Source: Castor canadensis
Lineage: Eukaryota > Chordata > Mammalia > Rodentia > Castoridae
DNA: 64,000 bases
NCBI RefSeq assembly: GCF_047511655.1
Contig: NC_133391.1
Coordinates: forward strand, 120,102,384-120,166,383
Reading direction: 5' to 3'
The translations under genes and the position numbers were made by a program. Below are positions 32,161 through 43,169 of the stretch, in pieces. Positions within the stretch are counted from its first letter, which is position 1. Each line of letters begins with the position of its first letter. The notes beneath the pieces were generated by a model. It ran no database searches and was not told where the DNA came from. It was given only the letters and a program-made list of their open reading frames with translations.

Positions 32161-33844
32161 TTTCAAACTATTTAACAAAGTAGTAGTAATAAAAACAGCA
32201 TGGTACTGGCACAAAAACAGACATGAAGACCAGTGGAAGAGAACAGAGGACCCAGATATGAAGCCACACAACTATAACCAACTTGTCTTTGACAAAGGAG
32301 CTAAAATTATAGGATGGAGAAATAGCAGCCTCTTCAACAAAAACTGCTGGGAAAACTCATTATCAGTCTGCAAAAAACTGAAACTAGATCCATGTATATC
32401 ACCCTATACCAAGAGTAACTCAAAATGGATCAAGGATCTTAATATCAGACCCCAAACTCTAAAGTTGATACAGGAAAGAGTAGGAAATACTCTGGAATTA
32501 GTAGGTATAGGTAAGAACTTTCTCAACGAAACCCCAGCAGCACAGCAACTAAGAGATAGCATAGATAAATAGGACCTCATAAAACTAAAAATCTTCTGTT
32601 CATCAAAAGAAATGGTCTCTAAACTGAAATGAACACCCACAGAGTGGGAGAAAATATTTGCCAGCTATACATCAGACAAAGGACTGATAACCAGAATATA
32701 TAGGGAACTTTAAAAACTAAATTCTCCCAAAACTAATGAACCAATAAAGAAATGGGCAAGTGAACTAAACAGAACTTTCTCAAAAGAAGAAATTCAAATG
32801 GCCAGAAAACACATGAAAAAATGCTCACCATCTCTAGCCATAAAGGAAATGCAAATTAAAACTACGCTAAGATTCCACCTCACCCCTGTTAGAATAGCTA
32901 TCATCAGCAACACCACCAACAACAGGTGTTGACGAGGATGCAGGGAAAAAGGAACCCTCTTAAACTGTCGGTGGGAATGTAAACTAGAACAACCACTCTG
33001 GAAAAAAATTTGGAGGCTACTTAAAAAGCTAGACATTGATCTACCATTTGATCCAGGAATACCACTCTTGGGGATATACCCAAAAGACTGTTACTCCAGA
33101 GGCACCTGCACATCCATGTTTATTGTGACACTACTCACAATAGCCAAGTTATGGAAACAGCCAAGATGCCCCACCACTGACGAATGGATTAAGAAAATGT
33201 GGTATCTATACACAATGGAATTTTATGCAGCCATGAAGAAGAACGAAATGTTATCATTCGCTGATAAATGGATGGAATTGGAGAACATCATTCTGAGTGA
33301 GGTTAGCCTGGCCCAAAAGACCAAAAATCGTATGTTCTCCCTCATATGTGGACATTAGATCAAGGGCAAACACAACAAGGGGTTTGGACTATGAGCACAT
33401 GATAAAAGCGAGAGCACACAAGGAAGGGGTGAGGATAGGTAAGACACCTAAAAAACTAGCTAGCATTTGTTGCCCTCAACGCAGAGAAACTAAAGCAGAT
33501 ACCTTAAAGCAACTGAGGCCAATAGGAAAAGGGGAACAGGTACTAGAGAAAAGGTTAGATCAAAAAGAATTAACCTAGAAGGTAACACACACACACAGGA
33601 AATTAATGTGAGTCAACTCCCTGTATAGCTATCCTTATCTCAACCAGCAAAAACCCTTGTTCCTTCCTATTATTGCTTATACTCTCTCTACAACAAAATT
33701 AAAAATAAGGGCAAAATAGTTTCTGCTGGGTATTGGGGGGGGAGAGGGAGGGGGCGGAGTGGGTGGTAAGGGAGGGGGTGGGGGCAGGGGGGAGAAATGA
33801 CCCTAAGCCTTGTATGCACATATGAATAATAAAAGAAAAAATAT

Positions 33845-34020
33845 AAAGTAGAAGAGACACTATTAGGGAATGGGATGGAGACATGCCAGGGAAGGAAGAG
33901 TAAGCAAGGGTAGAATGAAGGGTGATCATGGTCTAAGCATGAATATATATATATAATGTATGGACAAATCACATTAATGTGTACAATTAATATACATTAG
34001 TATAGTTTGTTAAAAAAGAA
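33845..34020 (+). mobile_element. Possible 3' UTR remainder of the older L1
   Basis: AT-rich sequence following the young L1 end, with a long T-to-A transition near 34000-34020. It could be the 3' remnant of the L1 at 26108-29690 displaced by the young insertion. Weak. Confidence 0.3.
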
Positions 34021-34096
34021 ATCATTCTGGTGAGTACTATTTGATGCATATAAAGAATCATCCCACCTAACAAAACCAGTTTAGCCCATTCTTTAC

Positions 34097-34283
34097 CTCA
34101 TGTCACCCCTTTCTTCCACATTCCCAGATTTGACCAATATGGGAGCTGGCAGTAGAGGGCTTGACATTAACTGTGCAGAGGCATCAGTGAATTCTTCTGC
34201 TGCACTGGTTGGGATTTCCACCAGAGTTAAAATGAATGCTTGTTCATCATCTCCATCTTGATGTATATTAGAAAAAAGATTCC
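34097..34283 (-). CDS. BDP1: BDP1 coding exon 13 of this window
   Basis: This 187-nt exon (phase 1 to 2, 61 codons) encodes NLFSNIHQDGDDEQAFILTL, then VEIPTSAAEEF, then LLPAPILVKSGNVEERGDM. The acceptor is CTTTTTTAG before GGAATC and the donor is ATGAG followed by GTAAAG. The stretch DEQAFILTLVEIP is a near-exact BDP1 signature. Confidence 0.96.
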
Positions 34284-34593
34284 CTAAAAAAGTTTAAACG
34301 TAATGAAAAGCTAAACCAGAAAGTAATGCAGTATCATTATTTCTCTCTAAAGAAAGTCTCAGACAACTTATCACCTTGAGTAAAAAACTAAATTATACCT
34401 AACTCCCCAAAAGTAATTTCATAAAGAGTGAACATGATATATTACAGGAAGAATTTGTAATTCTGAATAACAAGGCTGATATACAAAACAACTAGCCATA
34501 GACTTGAAAAAACACTTCTGTGTTTTTCCCACATTAAATGTAAAATCCATACTATAAGGTTCTATGATAATTCACTGAAACAAATTATCATAC

Positions 34594-34657
34594 CTGCTAG
34601 GTCTTGAGGATCGATTACATTCTCTTGTTGAACTTCGGGAACACTAGCTGTTGAACA
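34594..34657 (-). CDS. BDP1: BDP1 coding exon 12 of this window
   Basis: A 64-nt exon (21 codons plus G, phase 0 to 1) encoding CSTASVPEVQQENVIDPQDL and A. The acceptor is TGTGGCAG and the donor CAG followed by GTATGA. The motif IPEVQQENVINPQDL of the human protein is recognisable here with few changes. Confidence 0.94.
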
Positions 34658-34659
34658 CT

Positions 34660-35125
34660 GCCACAGAAAGTTAAAAGAAAAGAGTTAGATTTGAAAAAGT
34701 TTCCCTTATGCTTTGATACACAGTGAAGAGACACTGTTTCAAAAATCAGTAACTTAGCCTAAACGTACATAATTTTTCAAATGTTTTAAAGACTATAGAT
34801 GTGCCAATAAAAGTTTGATTCATTTAAATAAACATAAAAACAAATGATTAAATTGTTAAATATGTTTATTCTAGGAGAAGATTTTTGACATGTCAGGACA
34901 GAGAGATCCAAACCCTTCAACTATCTCCCCACTCCCAACAAAGTAGCCACGCTATTCTGAGTGGGTGACAGCTGGAATGGTAGCAAACTGCTCTCCTTCC
35001 CTCCAATCTCTTTTCTTCAAAACCCCTAATATCCCAATTTTAATTTTCTAATCCTTAAAATCTTAAAATGTCCATTCTGCAACCAGCAAATGTTGGACAA
35101 ATTCCTAATATAGATTAGAAAAGAT
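34660..35125. other. BDP1 intron, nothing recognised
   Basis: Unique-looking DNA between exon 12 and a SINE. Confidence 0.4.
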
Positions 35126-35129
35126 ATCC

Positions 35130-35355
35130 TTTTTTTCCTCCTTGGTGGGACTGGGATTTGAACTCAGGTCCTTGCACTTTCAAAGCAGGTGCTCTACTGC
35201 TTGAGCCACACCTCCAGTTCAATTTTTACTCTGGTTATTTTGGCAATGGAGTCTCGCAAATTATTTGCCAGGGCTGGCCTTGAACTGCAATCCTACTAAT
35301 CTTAGCTTCCCAAGTAACAAGAATTACAGACATGGACCACCAGAGCCTCGCTGAA
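35130..35355 (-). repeat. B1-dID SINE (reversed)
   Basis: GGGACTGGGATTTGAACTCA to AGAATTACAGACATGGACCA. Confidence 0.88.
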
Positions 35356-35359
35356 AAGA

Positions 35360-36280
35360 TGTTCTTATAATGAAGAAATCAAGCAGGCAGCAATCTAGCC
35401 AAATGACTGCTCAGTACCATCAGTAACAGACAAATTGACAATATGTGTATCTTGATGTGATGAGAAGAGAATATAACATCACCTATGTAATCATCTTACA
35501 CAAAAACTGAATCCAATAATGAGAAGGCAATTAAAATTATCAACTAGCCTAGACCCATCTAAAATGTCAAGTTCATAAGAAAAGAACTATTAAAACAGAC
35601 TATAGGAGAGGATGAAGAAATGACCACTAAATGCAGTTAGACAACCTTGCCTGCATCCTGAGTTTAAAAACAAAACAGCTATAAAGGACATGATAAGAAA
35701 AACTGGGGAAACTTGAAGGAAAATTGTGTATTACGGAATATCATTGAATCAATGTTAAATAATACACTGAGTGTGAGAACAGTACTATAACCTCTGTGAA
35801 AGAGAACATCATTGTTCTTATTAAAGATGTATTTACAGGTTAAGATTTGTGTTTGCAATTTAAGTTTCAAATGGTTCAAGTTTTTTGAAGCATATATTTA
35901 ACTATAAAGACCAAGACAGAAAAAAAAAAGTGATGCAAAATATTAACAATTAATGAATGCAAGGAAAAAGGTACAGGAGAGTTCTCTGTAATATTCTTTT
36001 ACCTTCTGTCTAGGAATAAAATTATTTAAATACAAAAAGTAAAAAGTAAAAAGTTGCGTGTGGGAATCATATAACTCTGGGTGTAGCCAAACTCCTTAGC
36101 AAGTCATAAAAATCCTTTTATAGTCTGTCTGCAAACTACCTTTCTAACTACAGCTCTAATCACGTTCTTTAACATGTCATGCTACTCCATACCTATTTTT
36201 TAATCAAGTGTTTCATTTATAATTTTTCATGTTATTTACATATTTATCTACACAACTATATCAAATGCCAAAGGGAAAAA
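35360..36280. other. BDP1 intron, nothing recognised
   Basis: About 0.9 kb AT-rich DNA. Possibly degraded LINE, but no phrase clear enough to claim. Confidence 0.35.
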
Positions 36281-36284
36281 ACTT

Positions 36285-36500
36285 TCTTTTTGGCAGTACT
36301 GGGGTTTGAACTCAGGGCCTCATGCTTGCTAGGCAAGTGCTCTACCACTTGAGCCAATCCACCAGCCCATCTTGTGTGGGATATTTTCGAGACAGGGCCT
36401 CGTGAACTGTTTTTCCCAGCAAGCCTTGAATTGTCATCCTCCTGATCTCTACCTTCTGTAGCTAGGATTACAGGCATCAGCCACCAATGCCCAGATCTTT
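36285..36500 (-). repeat. B1-dID SINE (reversed)
   Basis: TACTGGGGTTTGAACTCAGG to TAGGATTACAGGCATCAGCC. Confidence 0.9.
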
Positions 36501-36564
36501 GATCACACCTAATTTTTTTGACACACATTTTCCTTTTAACCCCTAATTTTTACTCCAAAATACC

Positions 36565-36655
36565 CAGAGCGAAATGACATGAAGGTGAGGCTCAAGTCAT
36601 AGAGTGCCTGCTTTGCAAACACAAAGCCCCGAGTTCAAACACTGGTCCTACCAAA
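36565..36655 (+). repeat. dID SINE
   Basis: GAAGGTGAGGCTCAAGTCAT to CGAGTTCAAACACTGGTCCT. Confidence 0.75.
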
Positions 36656-36887
36656 AACAAACAAAAAACACATTTATATACTCATATGTCTCCACAGACT
36701 TGTATCCCAGTATCTTACACAGATGCCTCAATAAGCACTCACTCTGGGAATTAACTGAGATCTAGGGGCTAAGAAGCAAAACATGAATTCTCTCTGAACA
36801 TGTTTCCCTTATCAAAGCTTCTACAACAAAGCTGGGCTTCTACCCTCTGGAGACGAAAAATACACTTAGTTAAAATTCTATTACAAG

Positions 36888-36970
36888 GGGCTAGAGATGT
36901 GGCTCAAGTGGTCCAGCTCCTGCCTAGTAAGTGCAAAGACCTGAATTCAAGCCTCAGTACCAAAAGCAAC
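36888..36970 (+). repeat. dID SINE
   Basis: GGGGCTAGAGATGTGGCTCA to TTCAAGCCTCAGTACC. Confidence 0.8.
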
Positions 36971-37029
36971 TCACAAAACATTCTTTTGTTATCGTTGTTA
37001 TTTTTGTTCCCCCGCCCCAGCCCCGGCCG

Positions 37030-37150
37030 CTTTTTGAGACAGGGTGTCATTGTACTGCCCAGGGTGGCCTCAAATTTCTAGGTTCCAGTGATTCTCCCAC
37101 ATCAGCCACCCAAGTAGTTAAGATTGTACATATCTGCACATATCTGGCTC
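37030..37150 (-). repeat. B1 SINE (reversed)
   Basis: TTTTTGAGACAGGGTGTCAT to ACCCAAGTAGTTAAGATTGT. Confidence 0.75.
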
Positions 37151-37214
37151 ACAATGCATTCTTGCCAACAGGGAAAATGGATCCTGATCACAAACAGCCA
37201 GTACAAGGAAGAGA

Positions 37215-37370
37215 GGAGACCATCATAGGACACCAGGGAATTACTGGAGTGTTGAACTATTTATGGATGGGGTACAAGAATCTATATATTTGTAAAAACT
37301 TGTTAAAACTAGAAAGAGTGAAGTTTACTGTATGTAAATTCTACTTTAATTTTTATTTTTAAATGGTGAG
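37215..37370 (+). mobile_element. Old L1M 3' end
   Basis: Ends with the old-L1 3' UTR text TTTACTGTATGTAAATTCTA and an A/T-rich tail, preceded by a matching passage around 37250-37330. Confidence 0.6.
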
Positions 37371-37412
37371 AACAACACCTGCTACCCTTCATTACAATCC
37401 ACATTCTTTTAC

Positions 37413-37593
37413 CTCTGACATATGAAGCGTGAGCACACTATCTCCTTTACAGTCCTTTCTCAGGGGCTCATCAAGAGAACTTTCACCAAGACCCCAATTC
37501 GAACCAAGTACGTGGGGCCCTGCCTGAGAAGAAACAATTGGAACAACCGACAATATCTGAACCCCTTGACATCTCTCTTCTTGATCTTCATTT
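37413..37593 (-). CDS. BDP1: BDP1 coding exon 11 of this window
   Basis: This 181-nt exon runs phase 2 to 0 (60 codons): NEDQEERCQGVQILSVVPIV to LGSNWGLGESSLDEP to GDSVLTLHMSE. The acceptor is CTTTCAG before AAATG and the donor is TCAGAG followed by GTAAAA. The first A completes an Arg codon with AG from exon 10. It lies 224 bp from exon 10, the shortest intron inside the gene apart from that between exons 2 and 3. Confidence 0.95.
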
Positions 37594-37817
37594 CTGAAAG
37601 ACAGTTTTAGTACATTATTTGAAATTAGACACCCAACCATAGAATTATTCTTAGAGCTAGGTACATCAGACATCAATTAATTTAATGGTTTTTGATCTAT
37701 TAAAATATATTTAATGCAACAAAACTCTGCTTTTAAATCAAATTCTCACTGCTAAAGCCTATGGCAAAAGCTGAAACAGAATAAAAACTGAATCCCAAAA
37801 GCTTTTCCCTGTTTTAC

Positions 37818-37968
37818 CTTTCAGTTAGGTTTGCTTCTTGTGAAATACTGGTCCCTCTGATATCATGTACACACGCCAACTGGTTCTGCTCCTTACTCTC
37901 TGCTGTTGTGACTGGCCAAAGGTTTTTATCTTCCAATTCTGTTGCTTTGGAAGCATCTTTCTCAGTTT
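37818..37968 (-). CDS. BDP1: BDP1 coding exon 10 of this window
   Basis: This 151-nt exon runs phase 1 to 2 (49 codons). It encodes TEKDASKATELEDKNLWPVT, then TAESKEQNQLACVHDIRGTS, ending ISQEANLTE. The acceptor is ATTTAAG and the donor GAAAG followed by GTAAAA. The order TEKDASKATELE, then DIRGTSIS, then NLTER across the next junction is the order in human BDP1. Confidence 0.95.
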
Positions 37969-37969
37969 C

Positions 37970-38280
37970 TTAAATAAAAACACATATTAGATATAGTTCA
38001 AAATAGCATAGCTAAAATAACTGCAGTAGAAACATATTCTCTCTTAAAAGACAAGTCACTATGTGGGACTCCTCCAAACCTCTCTTAATCCAAGTATCAG
38101 TTTATTCACATAGCAAAAGAATGGCTCTTGCCAAGCAATTTCTGAATGTAAAGCAAATGATTAACAAATCCTGCACTGCCTAAGTTTTACTACTCCTGAG
38201 TATTGTATTCCCACTCTGTGGAAATAGTGAAATAGTACCATAATTTAAAATAGCATTGTTTCTAAAAAGTCACTCAGAGC
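37970..38280. other. BDP1 intron, nothing recognised
   Basis: Upstream of exon 10 in gene sense; unique-looking. Confidence 0.4.
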
Positions 38281-38282
38281 TT

Positions 38283-38503
38283 TATGGCAGTGGCTCATAC
38301 CTATAATCCTAGCTACTTGGCTGGCTGTGATAGGGAAGATCATAGTTCAAGGCCAGCCCTGGCAATTAGCTCTTGAGATCTGACCTTCAAAAAAAAAAAA
38401 AAAACCAGAGCATAATGGACTGGAGATGTGGCTCAAGTGATAAAGTGCCTGCTTAGCAAGTATGAACCCCTGAGTTCAAACCCCAGACTCACCAAAAAAA
38501 AAG
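38283..38503 (+). repeat. B1-dID SINE
   Basis: CAGTGGCTCATACCTATAAT to GTTCAAACCCCAGACTCACC. Confidence 0.88.
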
Positions 38504-38636
38504 AAAAAAGCCAAGGTTTATTTGTAAGTGCTGGCTAGTTCCACCTTAGAAGAGGTTTTGGAGGAGCATTATTTATGGCAAATAACAATGCCACAAAGGG
38601 GAAGGAAAATACTTCTACAAAAAAGAAGCAATTTGC

Positions 38637-38715
38637 TGGGAGTGTGGTTCAAGTGGTAAAGCATTTGCCTACTAAGTCCAAGGTCTTGAGTTCAAATCTC
38701 AATATCACCAAAAAA
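38637..38715 (+). repeat. dID SINE
   Basis: GGGAGTGTGGTTCAAGTGGT to GAGTTCAAATCTCAATATC. Confidence 0.78.
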
Positions 38716-39065
38716 ATAATAATAATAGTGATCTAGGAAGCAATTTGAGGCCTGCAGACTGAAAACGCTTTTGGATACTGCCAAAATCAGCACAACAACA
38801 AGTTAACTAACTGCACATGCACACTCACCACAGGCATTTCTGACTGAAAGAAAATTCTAAAAATTCAGAACTTGAAAAAGGGAAAAAAATGACTGCACAT
38901 ATTCACATCTGTCAGGCATGGGCACAACATAACCCAGGCAGTCTGCAGCCTGCACTGGTTTTCCTGGTCCTACTACTATCACTCTAAGGCATTACAGCTT
39001 TGGCAAGGGGATGTGCAAGAGAATGGAACTAGGCGTTAATATATACATATCATAATATAGTGAGG

Positions 39066-39162
39066 CTTTTTTTTTTTTTTCTTTGACAGCCCTGGGGTTG
39101 GAACTCAGACCTCAGTATTGCTAGGCAGGCACTCTGCCACTTGAGCCACTCCATCAATCCTA
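39066..39162 (-). repeat. dID SINE (reversed)
   Basis: CCTGGGGTTGGAACTCAGAC to CACTTGAGCCACTCCATCAA. Confidence 0.82.
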
Positions 39163-39262
39163 CAATGAGGCGATTTTTTAAGAAAATGAAATAGGGTTCT
39201 ATATAATCATATTGGAAAGGTTTTTTTTTAGTGTATTAAGCTTTAAAAATATTAAAAAAGAA

Positions 39263-39350
39263 TGTTTTGGGGTTTTCTTTGGTGTTGAGGGTTGAACCCA
39301 GGATCTTCTCTCATACTAAGCACACACTCTACCACAAAACTATAACTCCC
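39263..39350 (-). repeat. ID SINE (reversed)
   Basis: GTTGAGGGTTGAACCCAGGA to ACAAAACTATAACTCCCATG. Confidence 0.7.
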
Positions 39351-39447
39351 ATGAATTCAATAAAAAGGCAACACAATTTTTTTTTAAAAGTACATGCTTG
39401 ACAGTTTTCAAGATACATAAGCAAATGAAAAGATACAGAACATTAAA

Positions 39448-39530
39448 GTTGGAGGTGTGGTTCAGTGGTAGAACACTTGCCTAGCATGTATAAGACCCTG
39501 GGCTTAATCCCAGCACCACAAAGAAACAAA
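39448..39530 (+). repeat. ID SINE
   Basis: GTTGGAGGTGTGGTTCAGTG to GCTTAATCCCAGCACCAC. Confidence 0.82.
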
Positions 39531-39644
39531 CAAAAAGATATAACATCATCAGCCATCAGTAAAACATAAAACAGAACTTCAATGAAATACCACCTCACAC
39601 CAAGATAGCTGTGATCAAAAAGATGGAAAAAAAGTATGTGGGAG

Positions 39645-39730
39645 AGCCTGGGATGTAGCATAGTGACAGAGTGTTTGCTTAGCAGACATGAAGCCCTGTA
39701 TTCAATCCCCAGCACCACCAAAAAAAAGGG
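39645..39730 (+). repeat. ID SINE
   Basis: CCTGGGATGTAGCATAGTGA to TTCAATCCCCAGCACCACC; inside an old L1M. Confidence 0.82.
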
Positions 39731-39929
39731 TGGGGGTGGGGGTAGCAATCTGGGAGGATGCAGAGAAACTAAAATTCTCATAGAAGCTGGTGAAAATATA
39801 AAATGATATAAAATGGCGTCACTTTTTTCTTTAAATTTACTTTAACTTATTAATAAAAACATAAAAATGATAAATATGTAAATGTCACTATTCCACAAAA
39901 CAGCTTAACAGTTCCTCAGAGGATTCAAC

Positions 39930-40010
39930 AGTAGGGACTGTGGGTGTAGCTCAGTGGCAGACAGCATGTGCAGCAAGTATGAAGGCCCGGCTTCAATCCT
40001 TAGTACCAGT
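39930..40010 (+). repeat. ID SINE
   Basis: GGACTGTGGGTGTAGCTCAG to CGGCTTCAATCCTTAGTACC. Confidence 0.8.
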
Positions 40011-40109
40011 CAGGGAAAGGTTACACACAGAATTACTGTATGTCCTAGTAATTCCATTTATGAATATAAACCCAAGAGAAACCTACATCCACCTAAAATG
40101 TATACTTGA

Positions 40110-40420
40110 AGGCTGAGCATGGTGGTTAAAGTCTAGAATCCTAGCTATTCAGGATCCCAGTATGAGGCCAGACCAGACAAAAATGTCCAAGAGACCCCAT
40201 CTCAACCAATGGCTAGACAAAGTGGTGCACACCTGTCTCCCAGCTACCCAGGAAGCATGAATAGGAGGATCCCAGCCAGCCTAGGCATAAAGCAAGATCC
40301 TATCTCGAAACTAACCAACTCAAAAAGGGCCATCTGAGTGGCTCAAGTGATAAGAGTACTTGCCTAGCAAACTTAAAGCCTTGAGTTTAAACCCAAGTAC
40401 CACCAAAAAAAAAAAAAAAG
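40110..40420 (+). repeat. Composite B1-B1-dID SINE
   Basis: First unit 40110-40207 (GGCTGAGCATGGTGGTTAAA), junction CATCTCAACCAATGGC, second B1-like unit to about 40325, then a dID ending TTTAAACCCAAGTACCACC. Same order as 2353-2672. Confidence 0.8.
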
Positions 40421-40429
40421 AAAGAAAGT

Positions 40430-40692
40430 ATATACACTATAGCAGAAAGATAAAAACATCCCAAATGTCCATCAACTCTTCAGTGGATAAACAAAATGTA
40501 GTATGCATATGTGTGTGTGTGTGTGTGTGTGTATATACATATATATATATGTATATATATATACAATGAAATATCAACTGGCAATAAAAAGAGATGAAAT
40601 ATTTCATATATGCTACCATATAGATTAACCCTGAAAACAGCAAGTTGCTAGATTCGACCACATATTGTGTGATTCTATTTAAGTGAAATGTC
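40430..40692 (+). mobile_element. Old L1M, left part (host of nested L1)
   Basis: An old L1 3' region (CCCAAATGTCCATCAACTCTT onward) with a GT/AT microsatellite. It stops at AAGTGAAATGTC, where the younger L1 enters, and resumes at 42857. Confidence 0.8.
40509..40563 (+). repeat. (GT)n(AT)n microsatellite
   Basis: About 11 GT units then AT-rich repeats, within an old L1M. Confidence 0.93.
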
Positions 40693-42856
40693 TGATGATC
40701 CTATACCTCAAAGACCCAAAAAACTCCACCCAAAAATTCCTAAACACCTTAAACAGCTTCAGCAATGCAGAAGGATACAAAATCAACTTTAAAAAGTCAC
40801 TAGCCTTTCTATACACCAACAATGAACAAAATAAGAAGGAATATAGGAAAACAATTCCATTTACAATAGCCTAAAAAAAAAATCAAATACCTAGGAATAA
40901 ACTTAACAAAGAATGTAAATGACCACTACAAGGACAACTGCAAACCACTGAAGAAAGAGACTGAGGAAGACTATAGATGGTGGAAAGATCTCCCGTGCTC
41001 ATGGATTGGCAGAATCAACACAGTTAAAATGGCTATCCTACCAACAGCAGTCTACATGTTCAACGCAATTCCCATCAAAATCCCAATGACATTCATTACT
41101 GAGACTGAAAAATCTACCCTAAAGTTCGTTCAGAAACACAAAGACTGCGAATAGCCAAGGCAATACTCAGCAAAAAGAGCAATGCTGGAGGTATCACAAT
41201 ATCTGACTTCAAACTATCTACAGAGCCATAGCAATAAAAACAGCATGGTACTGGCACAAAAACAGATATGAAGACCAGTGGAATAGAATAAAGAACCTGA
41301 TATGAATCCACACTGCTATGCCTACTTTATTTTTGACAAAGGCACCAAAAACATACGATGGAGAAAAGACAGCCTATTCCACAGATGATGCTGGGACAAA
41401 TGGTTTTCTGCATGCAGAAAACTGAAACTAGATCCATGCCTGTCACCTTGTACTAGTGTCAACTCAAAGTGGATTAAGGACCTTAATATCAAACCCAAAA
41501 CGTTGCAGTTAGCACAGCAAAGAGCAGGGAATACTCTGGAAGCAATAGGTATAGGCAAGGACTTCCTCAGTAGAACTCAAGCAGCCCAGCAACTAAGAGA
41601 AAGGATGGACAAATGAGACTACATGAAATTAAACAGCTTCTCCACAACAAAAGAGATGGTCTCTCTATTGAAGACACCATCCACAGAGTGCGATAAAATC
41701 TTTGCTAGCTATGTATCAGACAAGGGACTGATAACGAGAATATACAGAGAGCTCAAAAAAACTAAACTCCCCAAAAGTCAATGAACCAATAAAGAAGTGG
41801 GCAACTGAACTAAACAGAATTTTTCAAAGGAAGAAGTCCAAACAGCCAAAAAACACATGAAAAGACGTTCACCACCCCTGGCCATGAAGGAAATGCAAAT
41901 CAAAACCACACTAAGATTCCACCGCACTCCTGTTAGAATAGCTACAATCAAGAATACCACCACCAACAAATGTTGGCAAGGATGCAGGGAAAAAGGAACC
42001 ATTACACACTGCTGGTGGGAATGTAAGCTAGTACAACCACTATGGAAAACAATATGGAGGCTTCTTAAAAAACTAAACAAAGATCTGCCATATGATCCAA
42101 CAATGCCACTCCTAGGGATATACCTGAAGTAATGAGACTCAGGTTATTACAAAGGCACCTGAACACCCATGTTTCTTGCAGCACTATTCACAATAGCCAA
42201 GCTTTGGAAACAGCCAGGTTGCCCCATTACCGAAGAATGGACTAAGAAAATGTGGTACTTATACACAATGGAATTTTATTCAGCCACAAAGAATGAAATT
42301 TTGTCATTTGCAAATACTTGGGTAGAACTAGAGAACATTATCTTAAGCGAAGTTACCCAGGCTCAGAAGGCCAAAAATCACATGTTCTCCCTCATAAGCA
42401 GATTACAGACCTATAGACCTAAACAAATGCAGATATTATTGGGCATGGAGTCACACACTAAGGGGAGAACGCGCACGGGAGGAATACGGACAGTAACAGA
42501 ACCTAAAACTTGAATGTGGTTGATGTACTCAGTGTATAGGAGCGAATAAAGTAATCCTAAACTGGCAGAGGCCACTATGGGGAGGGTATTAGGAGGTAGT
42601 GAAGAGGTCTGGTAGAGATGAACCAATGTGGGTTGTAGTACACATGTGCATGGAAGCAATGCTAGGAATCTCTGTATAGCTATCTTTTTCTAAACTAGCA
42701 AAAATGCTATGTCTTTTTTATTATCACTTATGTTTTCTCTTCAACAAAATCAGAGACGAGGGTGGAATAGGAACTGCCTGGAAAAGGAGGGTGACACCCC
42801 AAACAATGTATATACATGTGAGTAAATGTAAAAGCAATAAAATAAAAATAAATAAA
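40693..42856 (+). mobile_element. 5'-truncated L1 nested in an old L1M
   Basis: The last part of ORF2 plus 3' UTR. It starts in the segment coding YLKDPKNSTQKFLNTL and passes through GGI-DFKL and the zinc-knuckle region near 41970-42050 (KCWQGC, then HCWWEC). It ends in a 3' UTR with a TGTATATACATGTGAGTAAA end and A-rich tail. A 9-bp duplication (TGAAATGTC) flanks it at 40684-40692 and 42857-42865. Several stops; a third, moderately old L1 family. Confidence 0.88.
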
Positions 42857-43055
42857 TGAAATGTCCTAAATAGGCAATCTATACAGACAGAATGTAGACT
42901 AGTGGTTGCTTAGGATGGGGAGAACTGAAGAGCAACTACTAATGATAATGATTACACGATGATCTAGTGCAAACACTAACCACCACTGAACTGTACACTT
43001 TAAATGGGTAAGCTTATGGTATGTAGATTATAACTCAATAAAACTATTATTAAAA
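42857..43055 (+). mobile_element. Old L1M, right part (3' UTR)
   Basis: Resumes the L1M 3' UTR with CCTAAATAGGCAATCTATAC, GTAGACTAGTGGTTGCTTAG and the typical end CACTTTAAATGGGTAAGC, then TATAACTCAATAAAAC. Confidence 0.85.
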
Positions 43056-43057
43056 AA

Positions 43058-43168
43058 TTTTGTATAGACAGGAGCTCACTAACTGGCCCAGGATGGCCTC
43101 AACCTCAAAATTTCCTGCCTCCACCTCTAGAGTGCTGGGATTATAGGTATGTACCACCATCCCTAGCT
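43058..43168 (-). repeat. B1 SINE (reversed)
   Basis: TGTATAGACAGGAGCTCACT to TAGAGTGCTGGGATTATAGG. Confidence 0.8.
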
Positions 43169-43169
43169 C

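Larger units (their letters stand above)
29690..33845 (+). mobile_element. Young L1, 5'-truncated, with internal deletion
   Basis: The copy begins in ORF1 (C-terminal domain, 29708-30067, KSVREKKQVTYKGKPIKI onward). ORF2 follows from 30118. Its endonuclease half keeps NVNGLNSP and LQETHL, and the SDHN motif is near 30798. Stops occur at 30520, 30688 and 31051. The RT half is open at 31066-32160, then a deletion joins NIVLE directly to the region for DFKL. The ORF2 zinc-knuckle end, a G-rich 3' UTR and AATAAAAG end complete it at about 33840. It abuts the older L1 at the left; no clear target duplication was seen. Confidence 0.9.
39550..40110 (+). mobile_element. Old L1M fragment with two ID insertions
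   Basis: Carries CACCTCACACCAAGATAGCT (39590s) and GAGGATGCAGAGAAACTAA (39757 on), an old ORF2 C-terminal stretch. It is split by ID SINEs at 39645 and 39930. Confidence 0.7.

Noticed and set aside
37422..37610. Plus-strand open frame over a BDP1 exon
   Set aside because: Antisense shadow of the exon at 37413-37593.
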